Positions 37,228 through 49,241 of a stretch of 64,000 nt of DNA are shown in pieces. The notes under the pieces were generated by a model that worked only from the letters and a program-made list of their open reading frames with translations, was not told the origin of the DNA and did no database searches. The number at the start of each line of letters is the position of its first letter. Positions within the stretch are counted from its first letter, which is position 1. The position numbers and the translations under genes are program-made. The stretch is from assembly GCF_014171595.1 (NCBI RefSeq), contig NZ_CP050451.1, positions 4,278,001 to 4,342,000 of the forward strand. The letters run 5' to 3'. This DNA is from Massilia sp. Se16.2.3. GTDB lineage: Bacteria; Pseudomonadota; Gammaproteobacteria; Burkholderiales; Burkholderiaceae_D.

Positions 37228-38813
37228 TGTGCCACCGATACGCTGTTGTAGAAGGCGCGCAGGTCGGCCTTCTGGAGGCGGCGCACGCGGTCGTCGAGAT
37301 AGCTCATGTGTCCACTGTCGTAGTTGCGGATCTGGACGCCCGCCCCCGCACCCAGCCGCGCCAGGTCCAGCTCGGTCTGGTAGAACGGCGTGGCCAGGTC
37401 ATGGTAGCCGCTCATGGCCATCACTTTCAAGGCGGGATTGAGCGTCAGGGCGGCGGCCAGGTCCGGGATCGTATCCGGCAGCGTCTTGCCGTCGTGGCTG
37501 AAATTCCATTGCGGCAGGACGTTGTTGGAACTGATGTAGGGCGTGGATGCGGTATAGCGCAGCTCGGTCTCGAGATAATTGTGGATGGTGCCGACGAAAG
37601 CGTTGTTGACCAGCGTGAGCGAAGGGTCGCCGCCGGCCGCCAACGCACTGCCGCCGGGCGCCTTCACCCTGGCGTCGTAGCGCCCGATCACCTGCCCCGG
37701 CAGCAGGCGTGCGCGGTAGCCTCCCGGCGTCATCGAAAAATCCTGGCGCCAGGTCTGCGTCGACAGGCCGGTATAGGCTTGCAATTGCGCCAGCGTCGCC
37801 CCGCTTGGCGCCGTTCCGCTGGCGATGTAGGCATTGACCTCGCTGCGGTAAGAGCCGGCGGCGAAGGCGCGCGTTTGCTGCAGTACTGACGAGAAGTCGC
37901 TCGGCAGGCTGCCGTTCTGGTGGTAGTAGGACACCGCTGCATAGCTCGGGATATAGCCCTCGCAGCTGACCTGCCCCGGATTGAACATGCCGCAGTTGCT
38001 GTTGTAGTTCATGGCGGCCGACTGCAGCATCACGCCGGCGACGCGCACCCCGGCACTCTCGAGCAGGTTGGCCAGCACGGCTGTGCGCGGCGCGCCATAG
38101 GATTCGCCGAACAGGTAGACCGGCGACGCCTGCCGGTTGTTGGCGACCAGAAAGCGGCGGATAAAATCGCGGAAGGCTTGCGCGTCCCGGTCGACACCCC
38201 AGAACTGGGCGTTGGTATAGGGCGCGATCGCCTGGGAATAACCGGTGCCGATGGCGTCGACGAACACCAGGTCGGAGTGGTCCAGCAGCGTTTCCTGGTT
38301 GTCGACCAGCTGTCCGGCGGCAGGCGGCGGCACGGTTGCCGGGAAATTCGTTGCCAGCCGGCGCGGACCGAATGCGCCCAGATGCAGCCAGATCGAGGCC
38401 GAGCCCGGGCCGCCGTTGTAAAAGAACGTGACCGGCCGCTGCGTTGCCGGCTGCGCGCCGGCGGTGTAGGCCACATAGAAGAACGATACGGCCGGCTGCC
38501 CGGTCTGCAGGTCCGTCGCCGTCAGGTGGCCGGCGCTGGCCGTGTAATCGAGCTGTTTTCCGTCCAGGGTCATTCTCGCCTGAACCTTGGATGCGCCTTC
38601 CTGGGCGCTCGCGAGCGCGCTTGTCGCCGCGCCTGAATAGCCGACCGGATCGGCATAACTGCCCGGCAATGCCGCTACCGGCGGCGGCTGCGGCGCCGGA
38701 TCGCTCCCGCCGCCCCCGCCGCACGCCGCCAGTGTGGATGCGAGCAGCAGGCCCGCAAGATGGGGAACTCCGCCGGGGCGGCGCGACTGTCGGGCAGCAG
38801 CTTGATGGGCCAT
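37224..38813 (-). CDS. S10-family serine carboxypeptidase-like lipoprotein
   Basis: From ATG 38813 the 529-residue protein has a lipoprotein signal (LAGLLLASTLAAC) followed by a poly-Gly linker, so it is probably anchored to the outer membrane. The S10 fold is shown by VTFFYNGGPGSASIWLHLG (oxyanion hole), the nucleophile in YLFGESYGAPRTAVL, the aspartate in VMAMSGYHDLATPF and the histidine in NYDSGHMSYLD. Predicted role: C-terminal trimming of extracellular peptides. It precedes, with overlap, a Ca2+-binding protein. Confidence 0.87.
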   Translation of the reverse strand: MAHQAAARQSRRPGGVPHLAGLLLASTLAACGGGGGSDPAPQPPPVAALPGSYADPVGYSGAATSALASAQEGASKVQARMTLDGKQLDYTASAGHLTATDLQTGQPAVSFFYVAYTAGAQPATQRPVTFFYNGGPGSASIWLHLGAFGPRRLATNFPATVPPPAAGQLVDNQETLLDHSDLVFVDAIGTGYSQAIAPYTNAQFWGVDRDAQAFRDFIRRFLVANNRQASPVYLFGESYGAPRTAVLANLLESAGVRVAGVMLQSAAMNYNSNCGMFNPGQVSCEGYIPSYAAVSYYHQNGSLPSDFSSVLQQTRAFAAGSYRSEVNAYIASGTAPSGATLAQLQAYTGLSTQTWRQDFSMTPGGYRARLLPGQVIGRYDARVKAPGGSALAAGGDPSLTLVNNAFVGTIHNYLETELRYTASTPYISSNNVLPQWNFSHDGKTLPDTIPDLAAALTLNPALKVMAMSGYHDLATPFYQTELDLARLGAGAGVQIRNYDSGHMSYLDDRVRRLQKADLRAFYNSVSVAQ

Positions 38814-38858
38814 GATTGTCCTGGTGGGATAACGGCAAGGATGACCTTGATTATCCAC

Positions 38859-39281
38859 GGACTATGAAATAACTCAACAGCAATCGGCGCGCGGAGGCTG
38901 GGATCAGACGGCTGGGGTCAGGTCTGACAAACGGACACGAGCTCTGCCTTTAGCCGCGATATGTGCATCGTACAGCTGAGATCGTGTCCGAATGACAGAC
39001 CTGACCCCAGGGTTCTCCAAACGGACACGAGCTCTGCCTTTAGCCGCGATATGTGCATCGTACAGCTGAGATCGTGTCCGAATGACAGACCTGACCCCAG
39101 GGTTCTCCACGAGCTTCGCGCAGGCAAAGGATCAAACGGCTGGGGTCAGGTCTGACAAACGGACACGAGCTCTGCCCTTAGCCGCGACATGTGCACCGTA
39201 CAGCTGAGATCGTGTCCGAATGACAGACCTGACCCCAGGGTTCTCCACGAGCTTCGCGCAGGCAAACGCTTCAGGAGGATT
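38859..39281. repeat. Array of three 90-bp palindromic repeat units
   Basis: Units at 38929-39018, 39019-39108 and 39157-39246 are near-identical and exactly 90 bp; the first two abut. Each unit ends CAGACCTGACCCCAG + GGTTCTCC, and the reverse complement TGGGGTCAGGTCTG precedes units 1 (38913) and 3 (39141). Inside, CGGACACGA pairs with TCGTGTCCG, so a two-segment hairpin can form. GAGCTTCGCGCAGGCAAA follows units 2 and 3. Copies 1 and 2 agree at every base I compared; copy 3 has a few changes. No gene lies here. Confidence 0.85.
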
Positions 39282-39647
39282 TCACGGTTTCGGGCGGGCC
39301 GCTTCGCGCACGAGGCCATCCAGGGCTGTATCGCTCAAGGCCTGCAAGTCCTTGAGCGCGGCACCGGAAGCGGTCTTGCTCCCTGTTCCTTCACCAACAA
39401 TCCGGTAGCGGCCGGCTTCACGATACACGGCGAAGTAGAAGGGACCGGCGGGATTGCCTGCAGCCGAGACAATGACCGCCATCGTCGCGTCATCGCAGCC
39501 GTAGACAAGCCACTTTGTTTTTCCGAAGGTTTTTTCCGTTGGCCCGATCGTGCAGCTTTTCTGGCCGCCTGCCTGGCTGGCGGGTTCGCCTGCCGACGCG
39601 TTCAACATGACGGCGAAGACCAGTATCAGTGCGCACAGCTTGTTCAT
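39282..39647 (-). CDS. Small secreted protein of unknown function
   Basis: The 121-residue protein has a signal peptide (MNKLCALILVFAVMLNASAG) and a mature domain with two cysteines (SCTIGPTEKTF and VYGCDDATMAVIV) that could form a disulphide in the periplasm. No family is recognised. The start has AAGGAA upstream. It is isolated between the 90-bp repeat array and the FGGY kinase operon. Confidence 0.6.
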   Translation of the reverse strand: MNKLCALILVFAVMLNASAGEPASQAGGQKSCTIGPTEKTFGKTKWLVYGCDDATMAVIVSAAGNPAGPFYFAVYREAGRYRIVGEGTGSKTASGAALKDLQALSDTALDGLVREAARPKP

Positions 39648-39780
39648 CCGCTTCCTTCATCGTTAGCGCGTCGATCGGATCGGCACGTCCGCTCCCCGTC
39701 CAGTGCGGACGGGCCATCGGGTTGCCAGTTTAGTCGATAGCTTGCCTGTAGGGAAATATTTTCGAATCGCGGCCAGGCGT

Positions 39781-41333
39781 TCAAGGCTGGCGCGGATACC
39801 CCGTGATCTCGGCAATGTCCCGGTACAAAGGCTGCAGCTGCTTGTACATCCTGCGGTACACGCGCCGGTACAGGCGGTCATAGATGGCCCGGTTGCCTTC
39901 GATCGGCTGAAACACGCGCCCTACCCGCGTCATCGCCGCCACGGCGCTGGCGAAATCCGGGTACAGGCCGAGCCCGACGGCCGCGTCGATCGCCGCGCCC
40001 AGTCCCGAGGTTTCGTACACGTGCGGGCGCGCCGTCGGTAAACCAAAGATGTCGGCGGTGAGCTGCATGGCCGCGTCGCTTTGCGAGCCGCCCCCGACAC
40101 GCGCAGTTCCGTGATGCGCACGCCGCTCCGCTTTTCGATGCGCTCCTTCCCTTCGCGCAGCGCGTAGGCCAGGCCTTCGAGGATGGCGCGGTAGACGTGG
40201 GCGCGGGTATGCACGTCGCCGAAGCCGATGATGGCGCCCTTCGCTTCCCGTCCGGGCACGCGGATGCCGGGCGTCCAGTAGGGCTGCAGCATCAGGCCCA
40301 TCGAACCCGGCGGCACCGATTCGGCCAAGGCGTCGAACAGCTTTTCGGGCGCGATGTCGTCGGACAGGGCGCGCTGCTGCTCGGGATGGCCGAACTGCTC
40401 CTTGAACCAGTTCACCATCCAGTAACCCCGAAACACCTGCACTTCCAGGCTGTAGGTGCCGGGCAGCGCACTTGGGTAGGGCGGCACGAAGGGCGTCACC
40501 TCGACGTAGCGGCTGCTGGTGGTGTTGATGGTCGCAGTGGTACCGTAGCTCAGGCACCCAACGTGCGGCTCATTGCAGCCGGCGCCCAGCACCTCGCAGG
40601 CCTTGTCCGCGGCGGCGGCGAACAGCGGCGTGCCGGCCGGGATGCCGGTGGCACCGGCCGCCTGACTGTCGACCGTGCCGAGGCGCGTGCCGGGGGCAAC
40701 CAGCTCGGGCAGCATGCGCGCCTCCACCGCAAGCGCCTGCCACTTCCAGTCGCGCGCGCCGGCCCAGCGGTGGCGCTTGTAGTCGAAAGGCAGGTAGCCC
40801 ACCTGCGAGCCGCTGGAATCGGCGAAGCGCCCGCACAGGCGCCAGTTCAGGTAGCCCGACAGCAGCAGGAACTTGTCGGTCGCGTTCCACACCGGGGCTG
40901 GTGGGCGCGGATCCAGTTGATCTCGGCCTCGCCGCGGAAGTAGTCCACCGTGTTCTTCACCCGCGCGAGGCGGAACGCCGTGCGCCAGAAGGCGCCGATC
41001 GGCGGCACGGTGTCGGTGCGGCGCTGGTCGAGCCAGGTAATCGCCGGGCGCAGCGGCTTGCCGTCGCGGTCCAGGTTGACGACCGTGCCGCGCTGGGTCG
41101 TCACGGCCACGGCCTGTACGAGCGTGCGGTCGACACCGGGCTGGGTCCAGAGGCCCTGGCAGGCGCTGCACACGGCCTGCCAATAGCCTTCCGGTTCATG
41201 CTCGGCCCAGCCGGGCTCGCGCGAAAAATAAGCTTCCAGCATGACCTGGGACTTGGCGACGATGTTCCCGTGCAGGTCGAACAGCAGCGCGCGCACGCTT
41301 TGGGTGCCGTTGTCGATGGCGAGGATCAGGGGT

Positions 41334-41344
<11 letters not shown>
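39781..41344 (-). CDS. FGGY-family carbohydrate kinase, two frameshifts
   Basis: Three frames join into one FGGY kinase of about 520 residues: [23 protein letters not shown] (ATP-binding N-terminal lobe), [24 protein letters not shown] to ELRVSG, and [19 protein letters not shown] to the end. Breaks lie at about 40890-40900 (beside a G4) and 40091-40095 (C5, where the family's SGGGSQSD requires one more base). The family phosphorylates polyols and sugars; glycerol kinase-type activity fits the GlpD partner, but this is not classical GlpK. The start overlaps the glpD end by 11 nt. Confidence 0.82.
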
Positions 41345-42966
<1,622 letters not shown>

Positions 42967-42970
<4 letters not shown>

Positions 42971-44562
42971 GGCGCCACCAGTTTGCCCGGGTTCATGCGC
43001 CCGTCCGGGTCCAGGGTACGGAACAGCGCCCGCATCGCTTCCAGCCCCAGTTCGCCCTTTTCCGCCGCCAGCCAGGGCGCGTGGTCGACGCCCACGCCGT
43101 GCTGGTGGCTGATCGTGCCGCCTCCTGCGACGATTGCCTCCGACACCGCGCCCTTGAGCGACCGCCAGCGCGCCAGATCGGTCTCGTAGTCGCCGGAGAG
43201 GCGGTAGACGAAGGTCGAGTAGACGCTGGCGCCTTGCGGATACAGGTGCGACAGGTGGGTGTAGGCGTGCACGCGTTCGCCGTGCTCGCCCAGGGCAGTA
43301 GCGGCGGCACGCTCGATGGCGTGCATCACGCCATCGATGCACGGCCAGTCCGCCGCCGTTTCGACAGTATCGATCGCATAGCCGTGGCCCCAGGCGTTGT
43401 TGCGCAGGTAGACATTGCGAAAGCGTCCCTGGCGCCAGCGCTCGCCCATGCCGCGCCCGAGGTGCACGCCGCGCTGTCCGCGGGTGATCGCCAGCGCGGC
43501 GCGCAGTGCCGCTTTCGCAGCTGTCTTCTCGCCGCTGGTGCCAATCAGGAGCATGCACTTGTCCCGGCGGCAGCCGCGCCAGCCCGTGTAGCGTTCCAGC
43601 AGCGCCACCTGCCCCTTGTGGCCGGCCAGGGCCAGCATGGTGGTGGTTTCCATCGGGTTCGACAGGCGCAGCATCGACAGGCCCAGGCGTGCCTGCGCCA
43701 GCGTGCGCACGGCCGCCGCGGCCCGTTCCCAGTCAGGGAAAAAGACGGCGTGGAAAGCTTCGAAGGCCGGCAGTTTGGTCACGCGCACGGTGACTTCGGT
43801 GAGGATGCCGAGCCGGCCTTCGGAGCCGAGCACCATCTCGCGCAGGTCGATGCCGGCGGCCGAGGCGGGAAAGGTCGGTATCTCGAGCGTGCCGCCCGGG
43901 GTCTCCAGGCGCCCGCCGGCGAACATGGCTTCGATGCGGCCGTAGCGCAGCGATTGCTGGCCGGACGAACGCGTCACCACCCAGCCGCCCAGCGTCGAAT
44001 ACTCGAACGATTGCGGGAAGTGCCCGAGCGTGTAGCCATGGGCGCGCAGTTGCGCCTCGAGGTCGGGGCCGGTGACGCCGGCACCAAAGGTGGCCAGCTG
44101 CGATTCACGGTCGAGCGATATCAGCGCGCGCAGGCGCCGCATGTCGACGCACAAGGCCGGACGCGTCGCATCGAGTACATTGACATGCCCTGCCACGCTG
44201 GTGCCGCCGCCATAGGGAATCACGACCGCGCCGCAGGCGGCCGCATAGTCCAGCAGCGCGCGCACCTCCTGCCCGCTCTCCGGGCAGGCCACGCCGTCCG
44301 GCACCGCGCCAAGTCGTCCGTGGCGCAGGCGCAGCCAGTCCGGCAGGCTCTGGCCCAGCGCGTGCAAGGCCCGCGCCGGACGCGCCGTGTCGACCAGCGG
44401 GTGGGGCGGCAGGCGGCTCGCCTTGACGCCTTCGCATGCCTGCACGAAGCTGGCGTCCCGCGGCCCCGTCCCCGGTCCGATGCGCGCCGCCAGAAAACCC
44501 AGCGCATCGTCGTTCAGCGCCACCTCGACCGACTCTTCTCCCCAGCCATTCCACCGTCTCAT
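42967..44562 (-). CDS. FAD-binding oxidase resembling alkyl-DHAP synthase
   Basis: The 531-residue VAO-fold flavoprotein has the FAD-binding segment VVIPYGGGTSVAGHVN, FPQSFEYSTLGGWVVTRSSGQQSLRYG, the active-site block SHQHGVGVDHAPWL and the C-terminal LDPDGRMNPGKL. These match the alkylglycerone-phosphate synthase (AGPS) branch, which in eukaryotes forms the ether bond of ether lipids. Many bacterial members are unassigned oxidases. Its stop overlaps glpD (GTGA), implying a common pathway acting on a glycerol-phosphate or DHAP-related compound. A divergent AraC-type gene lies 70 nt away. Confidence 0.82.
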
Positions 44563-44632
44563 GCAGGTTTCCCTTTATACTTTTGTCATTGCCGCCAGCG
44601 TAAGCGAGAACCCGCCCTGCGTATTGCTCTTT

Positions 44633-45682
44633 ATGACAACACCTTGTCCGATTGCGTCACCCGCGGCGCCCGCTGCGTCAACCCGGCGCGTCACCCGCGC
44701 CTACCTGCAGCCGCTGCTCGATACGGCGTCCGCGCGCGGGGTCGCGGCCGGCGAGCTGGCACGCGCCTGCGGCCTGGACCCGGCACTGCTGGCGCCGGAG
44801 GTCGAGGAACTGGCGGCCGCCGATTACCTGGCCCTGCTCGACGCGGGTGCGCGGCTGACGAACGACCAACACTTCGGCCTGCACGTGGGCGAGCGCGTGC
44901 GTCCGGGCACCTACACCGTGTACGGCCTGGTGCTGCTGGCCTGCCGCGACCTGGGCCAGGTGCTGGAACAGACCCTGCGCTACGAGGCGCTGGCGCACGA
45001 CCTCGGGCGCTCGCGCCTGGCCGTCGACGGCGGTAATGCCCGCTACGAATGGGTGAGCAGCTTCCCGCAGGCCAGCCGCCACCTGGCCGAAAGCGTCTTC
45101 GCCGGCATCCAGACCTTCGGCCGCTGGCTGACCGGCGGCCTGCTGCCGCCCGCACGCATCGCGTTTGCCCATGCGCCCGACGCCGGCACCGACCCGGACG
45201 AATACCTGCGCGTATTCGGCACCCTGCCCGCCTTCGGCCAGGAAGCCAATGCCGCGCTCTTCGATGCCGCGCTGCTGGCGCTGCCCGTGCCGAACGCCGA
45301 CACAGGGCTCTATCCGGTATTGCGCGAGCACGCCGAACGCAAGCTGGCCGCGCGCGCTCCCGATGCCCCGGCCATCGTCGGCCAGGTTCGCGCCGCGATC
45401 GAACGCAGGCTGGCGCAGGGGAGCGTGCGCCTGGCCTCGATCGCGCAGGAACTGGGGCTGTCCCCGCGCACGCTGCAGCGCCGCCTGCTGGAGGCCGGCA
45501 CCAGCTTCGGCGGGGTGCTCGACAGCGTGCGCTACGCCCTGGCACGGGATTACCTGCGCCAGCGCAGCCTCTCGCTGGCCGACATCGCCTTCCTGCTCGG
45601 CTACCAGGAGCAGAGCGCTTTCACCCACGCCTTCAAGGAATGGTCCGGGGTGAACCCGGGCGCCTGGCGCGACCGCGATTGA
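44633..45682 (+). CDS. AraC-family transcriptional regulator (OruR/ArgR-like)
   Basis: The ATG at 44633 gives 349 residues; upstream open sequence is antisense to the flavoenzyme gene. An N-terminal arabinose-binding-domain-type region (about 15-210, FGLHVGERVRPGTYTVYGLVLLACRDLGQVLEQTLRYE) precedes a C-terminal AraC HTH (RLASIAQELGLSPRTLQRRLLEAGTSF and IAFLLGYQEQSAFTHAFKEWSGVNPGAWR). It is divergent from the flavoenzyme-glpD-kinase operon across a 70-nt gap and is its likely regulator. Confidence 0.9.
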   Translation: MTTPCPIASPAAPAASTRRVTRAYLQPLLDTASARGVAAGELARACGLDPALLAPEVEELAAADYLALLDAGARLTNDQHFGLHVGERVRPGTYTVYGLVLLACRDLGQVLEQTLRYEALAHDLGRSRLAVDGGNARYEWVSSFPQASRHLAESVFAGIQTFGRWLTGGLLPPARIAFAHAPDAGTDPDEYLRVFGTLPAFGQEANAALFDAALLALPVPNADTGLYPVLREHAERKLAARAPDAPAIVGQVRAAIERRLAQGSVRLASIAQELGLSPRTLQRRLLEAGTSFGGVLDSVRYALARDYLRQRSLSLADIAFLLGYQEQSAFTHAFKEWSGVNPGAWRDRD

Positions 45683-45728
45683 CCCCTGGCGGCAACACTC
45701 CTCTGGCGGCAGGCGGTTTTATCGGCGT

Positions 45729-45734
45729 TATAAT
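45729..45734 (+). promoter_or_regulatory. -10 box for the dapC operon
   Basis: A perfect TATAAT. The in-frame ATG at 45733 lies inside this box and so cannot be the translation start if the promoter is used; the -35 region is GC-rich and poor. Confidence 0.5.
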
Positions 45735-45765
45735 GACCCTTTCGCAATCGCTTTTCGGTATCGTC

Positions 45766-46986
45766 GTGAATCCACATCTCGCACAACTCCATCCCTACCC
45801 CTTCGAAAAGCTGCGCGAGCTGTTCGCCGGCGTGACGCCGAATGCGGCGCTGGCGCCGATCAGCCTGGGCATCGGGGAACCGAAGCACCCGACGCCCGCC
45901 TTCATCGAAAAAGCCCTGATGCATGCGGTGGCGGGACTGTCGAATTATCCCAGCACCGTCGGCAGCGAGCCACTGCGCGTGGCGATCGCCGGCTGGCTGG
46001 AACGCCGCTACGGCATTCCGGCAATCGATCCAGCGAGCATGGTGCTGCCCGTGAACGGCTCGCGCGAAGCGCTGTTCGCGATCGCCCAGGCCGTCATCGA
46101 CGCCTCCCGCCCGGAGCCGCTGGTCGTCTGCCCCAACCCCTTCTACCAGATCTACGAAGGCGCGGCCATTCTCGCCGGCGCTGCCCCGTATTTCGTCAAC
46201 TCCGACCCGGCGCGCAACTTCGCCTGCGACTACGCGAGCGTGCCCGAGGAGGTGTGGGCGCGCGTGCAGCTGCTGTATGTCTGCTCGCCGGGCAACCCGA
46301 CCGGGGCGGTACTCGGCCTGGACGACTGGCGCGAGCTGTTCGCGCTGTCGGACCGCCACGGCTTCGTGATCGCCGCCGACGAATGCTATTCCGAGATCTA
46401 CACCGCCTCCACCCCGCCATTGGGTGCGATGGAAGCGGCGCACGCGCTGGGCCGCAGCGAGGGCGAGCGTCCGTATGCGAACCTGGTCGTGTTTTCCAGC
46501 CTGTCGAAGCGCTCGAACGTGCCGGGCATGCGTTCCGGTTTCGTCGCCGGCGATCCGGCCGTGCTGAAGAAATTCCTGCTGTACCGCACCTACTGCGGCG
46601 GCGCCATGTCGCCCGTGGTGCAGGCGGCATCGATCGCGGCCTGGAACGACGAGACCCACGTGCACGACAACCGCACCCTGTACCGCGAAAAATTCACCCT
46701 GATCACGCCGCTCCTGCGCGAGGTGATGGATGTCGAACTGCCCGACGCCGGCTTTTACCTGTGGGCCGACGTGCGCCGCAGCGGTTTGTCGGACACGGAG
46801 TTCGCACGCCGCCTCTACGCGGAATATAATGTGACAGTTCTGCCTGGCAACTATCTCGCACGCGACGCGCACGGGATCAATCCAGGCCGCAATCGTATCC
46901 GCATGGCACTGGTGGCGGGCGTCGACGAGGGGCTGGAAGCGGCCAATCGCATCGTCCAGTTCTGCCAGGGCTTGCGAGCATCCTGA
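45766..46986 (+). CDS. dapC: Succinyldiaminopimelate transaminase
   Basis: DapC transfers an amino group from glutamate in the succinylase branch of lysine/diaminopimelate synthesis. The GTG at 45766 gives the family's N terminus (M)[19 protein letters not shown] and 406 residues; an ATG 33 nt upstream is embedded in the -10 box. PLP aminotransferase motifs are [34 protein letters not shown] and the lysine in [17 protein letters not shown]. dapD follows after 17 nt. Confidence 0.93.
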   Translation: MNPHLAQLHPYPFEKLRELFAGVTPNAALAPISLGIGEPKHPTPAFIEKALMHAVAGLSNYPSTVGSEPLRVAIAGWLERRYGIPAIDPASMVLPVNGSREALFAIAQAVIDASRPEPLVVCPNPFYQIYEGAAILAGAAPYFVNSDPARNFACDYASVPEEVWARVQLLYVCSPGNPTGAVLGLDDWRELFALSDRHGFVIAADECYSEIYTASTPPLGAMEAAHALGRSEGERPYANLVVFSSLSKRSNVPGMRSGFVAGDPAVLKKFLLYRTYCGGAMSPVVQAASIAAWNDETHVHDNRTLYREKFTLITPLLREVMDVELPDAGFYLWADVRRSGLSDTEFARRLYAEYNVTVLPGNYLARDAHGINPGRNRIRMALVAGVDEGLEAANRIVQFCQGLRAS

Positions 46987-47003
46987 AACCGAGATCCAAG
47001 ACC

Positions 47004-47828
47004 ATGACCCAACAACTGCAGAACATCATCGACACCGCGTGGGAACAGCGCGCGGAGCTCAGCCCGTCAAGCGCCCCCGTTGAGGTGCGCGACGCCGTCG
47101 CCCACGTGCTCGCCGGCCTCGATGCCGGCACCCTGCGCGTGGCGCAGAAGGAAGGCGGCGCCTGGCAGGTCAACCAGTGGATCAAGAAGGCCGTGCTGCT
47201 GTCGTTCCGCCTCGAGAATAACGTACCCGTCGAGGGTGGTGGGATGCAGTTCTACGACAAGGTACCGACCAAGTTCGCCAACTACACGGCCGAGGATTTC
47301 GCCAAGGGCGGTTTCCGCGTGGTGCCGCCGGCGGTGGCGCGCCGCGGATCCTTCATCGGCAAGAACGTGGTCCTGATGCCGTCCTACGTCAACATCGGCG
47401 CCTACGTCGACGAAGGCGCGATGGTCGACACCTGGGCCACAGTCGGTTCCTGCGCCCAGATCGGCAAGAACGTGCACCTGTCGGGCGGCGTCGGCATTGG
47501 CGGCGTGTTGGAGCCGATGCAGGCCAATCCGACCATCATCGAAGACAACTGCTTCATCGGCGCCCGTTCGGAAATCGTCGAAGGCGTGATCGTCGAAGAG
47601 AACTCGGTGATCTCGATGGGCGTGTACATCGGCCAGTCGACCAAGATCTACAACCGCGAGACGGGCGAAGTGAGCTACGGCCGCGTCCCTGCCGGTTCGG
47701 TCGTGGTGTCGGGCAGCCTGCCTTCGGCGGACGGCAAATACAGCCTGTACTGCGCCGTGATCGTCAAGCAGGTCGACGCCAGGACGCGCGCCAAGACCGG
47801 CGTCAACGAACTGCTGCGCGGGATCTGA
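47004..47828 (+). CDS. dapD: Tetrahydrodipicolinate N-succinyltransferase
   Basis: DapD succinylates tetrahydrodipicolinate, the step before DapC. The 274-residue protein has the left-handed beta-helix hexapeptide region ([41 protein letters not shown] at about 123-163) and the C-terminal [25 protein letters not shown]. Length is normal for the family. Confidence 0.97.
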   Translation: MTQQLQNIIDTAWEQRAELSPSSAPVEVRDAVAHVLAGLDAGTLRVAQKEGGAWQVNQWIKKAVLLSFRLENNVPVEGGGMQFYDKVPTKFANYTAEDFAKGGFRVVPPAVARRGSFIGKNVVLMPSYVNIGAYVDEGAMVDTWATVGSCAQIGKNVHLSGGVGIGGVLEPMQANPTIIEDNCFIGARSEIVEGVIVEENSVISMGVYIGQSTKIYNRETGEVSYGRVPAGSVVVSGSLPSADGKYSLYCAVIVKQVDARTRAKTGVNELLRGI

Positions 47829-47854
47829 TTCGCGTTTGATCGAGCTGCATTGGA

Positions 47855-47891
47855 CGTAGGGTGGACGGCTTGCCCGTCCACGCGTTCAAGC
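47855..47891. repeat. REP-like palindrome between dapD and pilU
   Basis: GTAGGGTGGACGG-CTTGC-CCGTCCACGCG, a single copy of the TAGGGTGG family followed by TTCAAG, lies 27 nt after dapD. Confidence 0.7.
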
Positions 47892-47939
47892 ACCGCCTGA
47901 ACCGTCGCACCACTACAAGCAACACCAGGGAGACCGCCA

Positions 47940-49088
47940 ATGGCCATGGACCGCCTGTTCCAACTGATGAAAGAAAAAAACGCGTCGGACATGTTCTTCG
48001 CGGTTAATTCTCCTGTCCACATCAAGATTAACGGGAATCTTATCCCGATCAACCAGAACAAGCTTTTCCAGGACAATATCGCTTCGCTGCTGGCCGAGGT
48101 GACGACACCCGAACAGCGCGAGGAACTCGAGCGTACGCACGAACTGAACATGGGTATTTCCGTGCCCAACCTCGGTCGCGTGCGCATGTCGGCCTTCCTC
48201 CAGCGCGGCAGCATCTCGGCCGTGTTCCGCTTCGTGCCGGCCACCATCCCGCCGCTGCCGAGCCTGGGCCTGCCGCCGGTGCTGGCCGAGCTCATCATGG
48301 AAAAACGCGGCCTGCTGCTGATCGTGGGCGCCACCGGTTCGGGCAAGTCGACCACCATCGCCTCGATGCTCGACCACCGCAACGAACACCGCACCGGCCA
48401 CATCCTGACGCTGGAAGACCCGATCGAATACCTGTTCAAGAACAAGAAGTCGATCGTCAACCAGCGCGAGATTGGCAGCGACGCCCCCGACTTCGACCTG
48501 GCCCTGCGCAACTGCCTGCGCCAGGCGCCGGACGTCATCCTGATCGGCGAGATCCGCGACCAGCGCGGCATGGGCGCGGCGCTGGCCTATGCGCAGTCGG
48601 GCCACCTCGTGGTCGCTACCTTGCACGCCAACAACAGCTACAACGCGCTGAACCGCATCATCGGCTTCTATCCGCTGGAAAACCGCCCCGCCCTGCTGCA
48701 AGACCTGGCCTCGTCCACGCGCGCGATCATTTCGCAGCGCCTGGTGCGCGCGGCGGCCGGCGGCACGCGCCAGGCGGCCGTCGAAGTGATGCTCAATACC
48801 CGCCACATCGCCGACCTGATCGAGAAGGGCGAGATCGGCGAAATCAAGGACGCGATGGACAAGAGCCTGTCGCCGGGATCGCAGTCCTTCGAAACGGCCC
48901 TGCTGCAGCTGGTGAAGGAAGGCCTGATCAGCGAGGAAGAGGCGCTGGCGAACGCCGACTCGGCGACCAACCTGCTCTGGCTGCTCAACAACAACAGCGC
49001 AGCCGTCAAGCAGACGCCCGAGGAACCGCGCCGCGACGACGACGAGCCGCCCAGCACGACCTTCACCGAGTTCACCCTCAATTCCTGA
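47940..49088 (+). CDS. pilU: Type IV pilus retraction ATPase PilU
   Basis: PilU is the accessory hexameric ATPase assisting PilT in pilus retraction and twitching. The 382-residue protein has the N-terminal PAS-like domain, Walker A GATGSGKST at 130-138, the Asp box LTLEDPIEYLF, Walker B VILIGEIRDQ and the His box GHLVVATLHANNS. It exceeds PilT in length, with an acidic C-terminal tail (PEEPRRDDDEPPSTTFTEF), as PilU does. Its position between dapD and dapE without pilT is a lineage-specific arrangement. Confidence 0.88.
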   Translation: MAMDRLFQLMKEKNASDMFFAVNSPVHIKINGNLIPINQNKLFQDNIASLLAEVTTPEQREELERTHELNMGISVPNLGRVRMSAFLQRGSISAVFRFVPATIPPLPSLGLPPVLAELIMEKRGLLLIVGATGSGKSTTIASMLDHRNEHRTGHILTLEDPIEYLFKNKKSIVNQREIGSDAPDFDLALRNCLRQAPDVILIGEIRDQRGMGAALAYAQSGHLVVATLHANNSYNALNRIIGFYPLENRPALLQDLASSTRAIISQRLVRAAAGGTRQAAVEVMLNTRHIADLIEKGEIGEIKDAMDKSLSPGSQSFETALLQLVKEGLISEEEALANADSATNLLWLLNNNSAAVKQTPEEPRRDDDEPPSTTFTEFTLNS

Positions 49089-49241
49089 GCACGCCAGCAC
49101 GGGCGAGAGACCGGCAGCCGTGCCGCGCAATCTTGCGTGGCACGGCCCCCTTGTCGCCTGTGCTATTCTCGGCGCATCCCAGGTAGGCTTGATCGCAATC
49201 TTCTAAGGCAACGACCAGTTTGCCTTGCATTATTTACGTCC

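Noticed and set aside
38913..39246. CRISPR array
   Set aside because: Repeats are 90 bp, abut directly in one case, and have no unique spacers or cas genes; they are palindromic interspersed repeats.
39189..39740. 183-codon plus-strand frame over the small secreted protein
   Set aside because: It begins inside the 90-bp repeat and is antisense to a gene with a clear signal peptide and ribosome-binding site.
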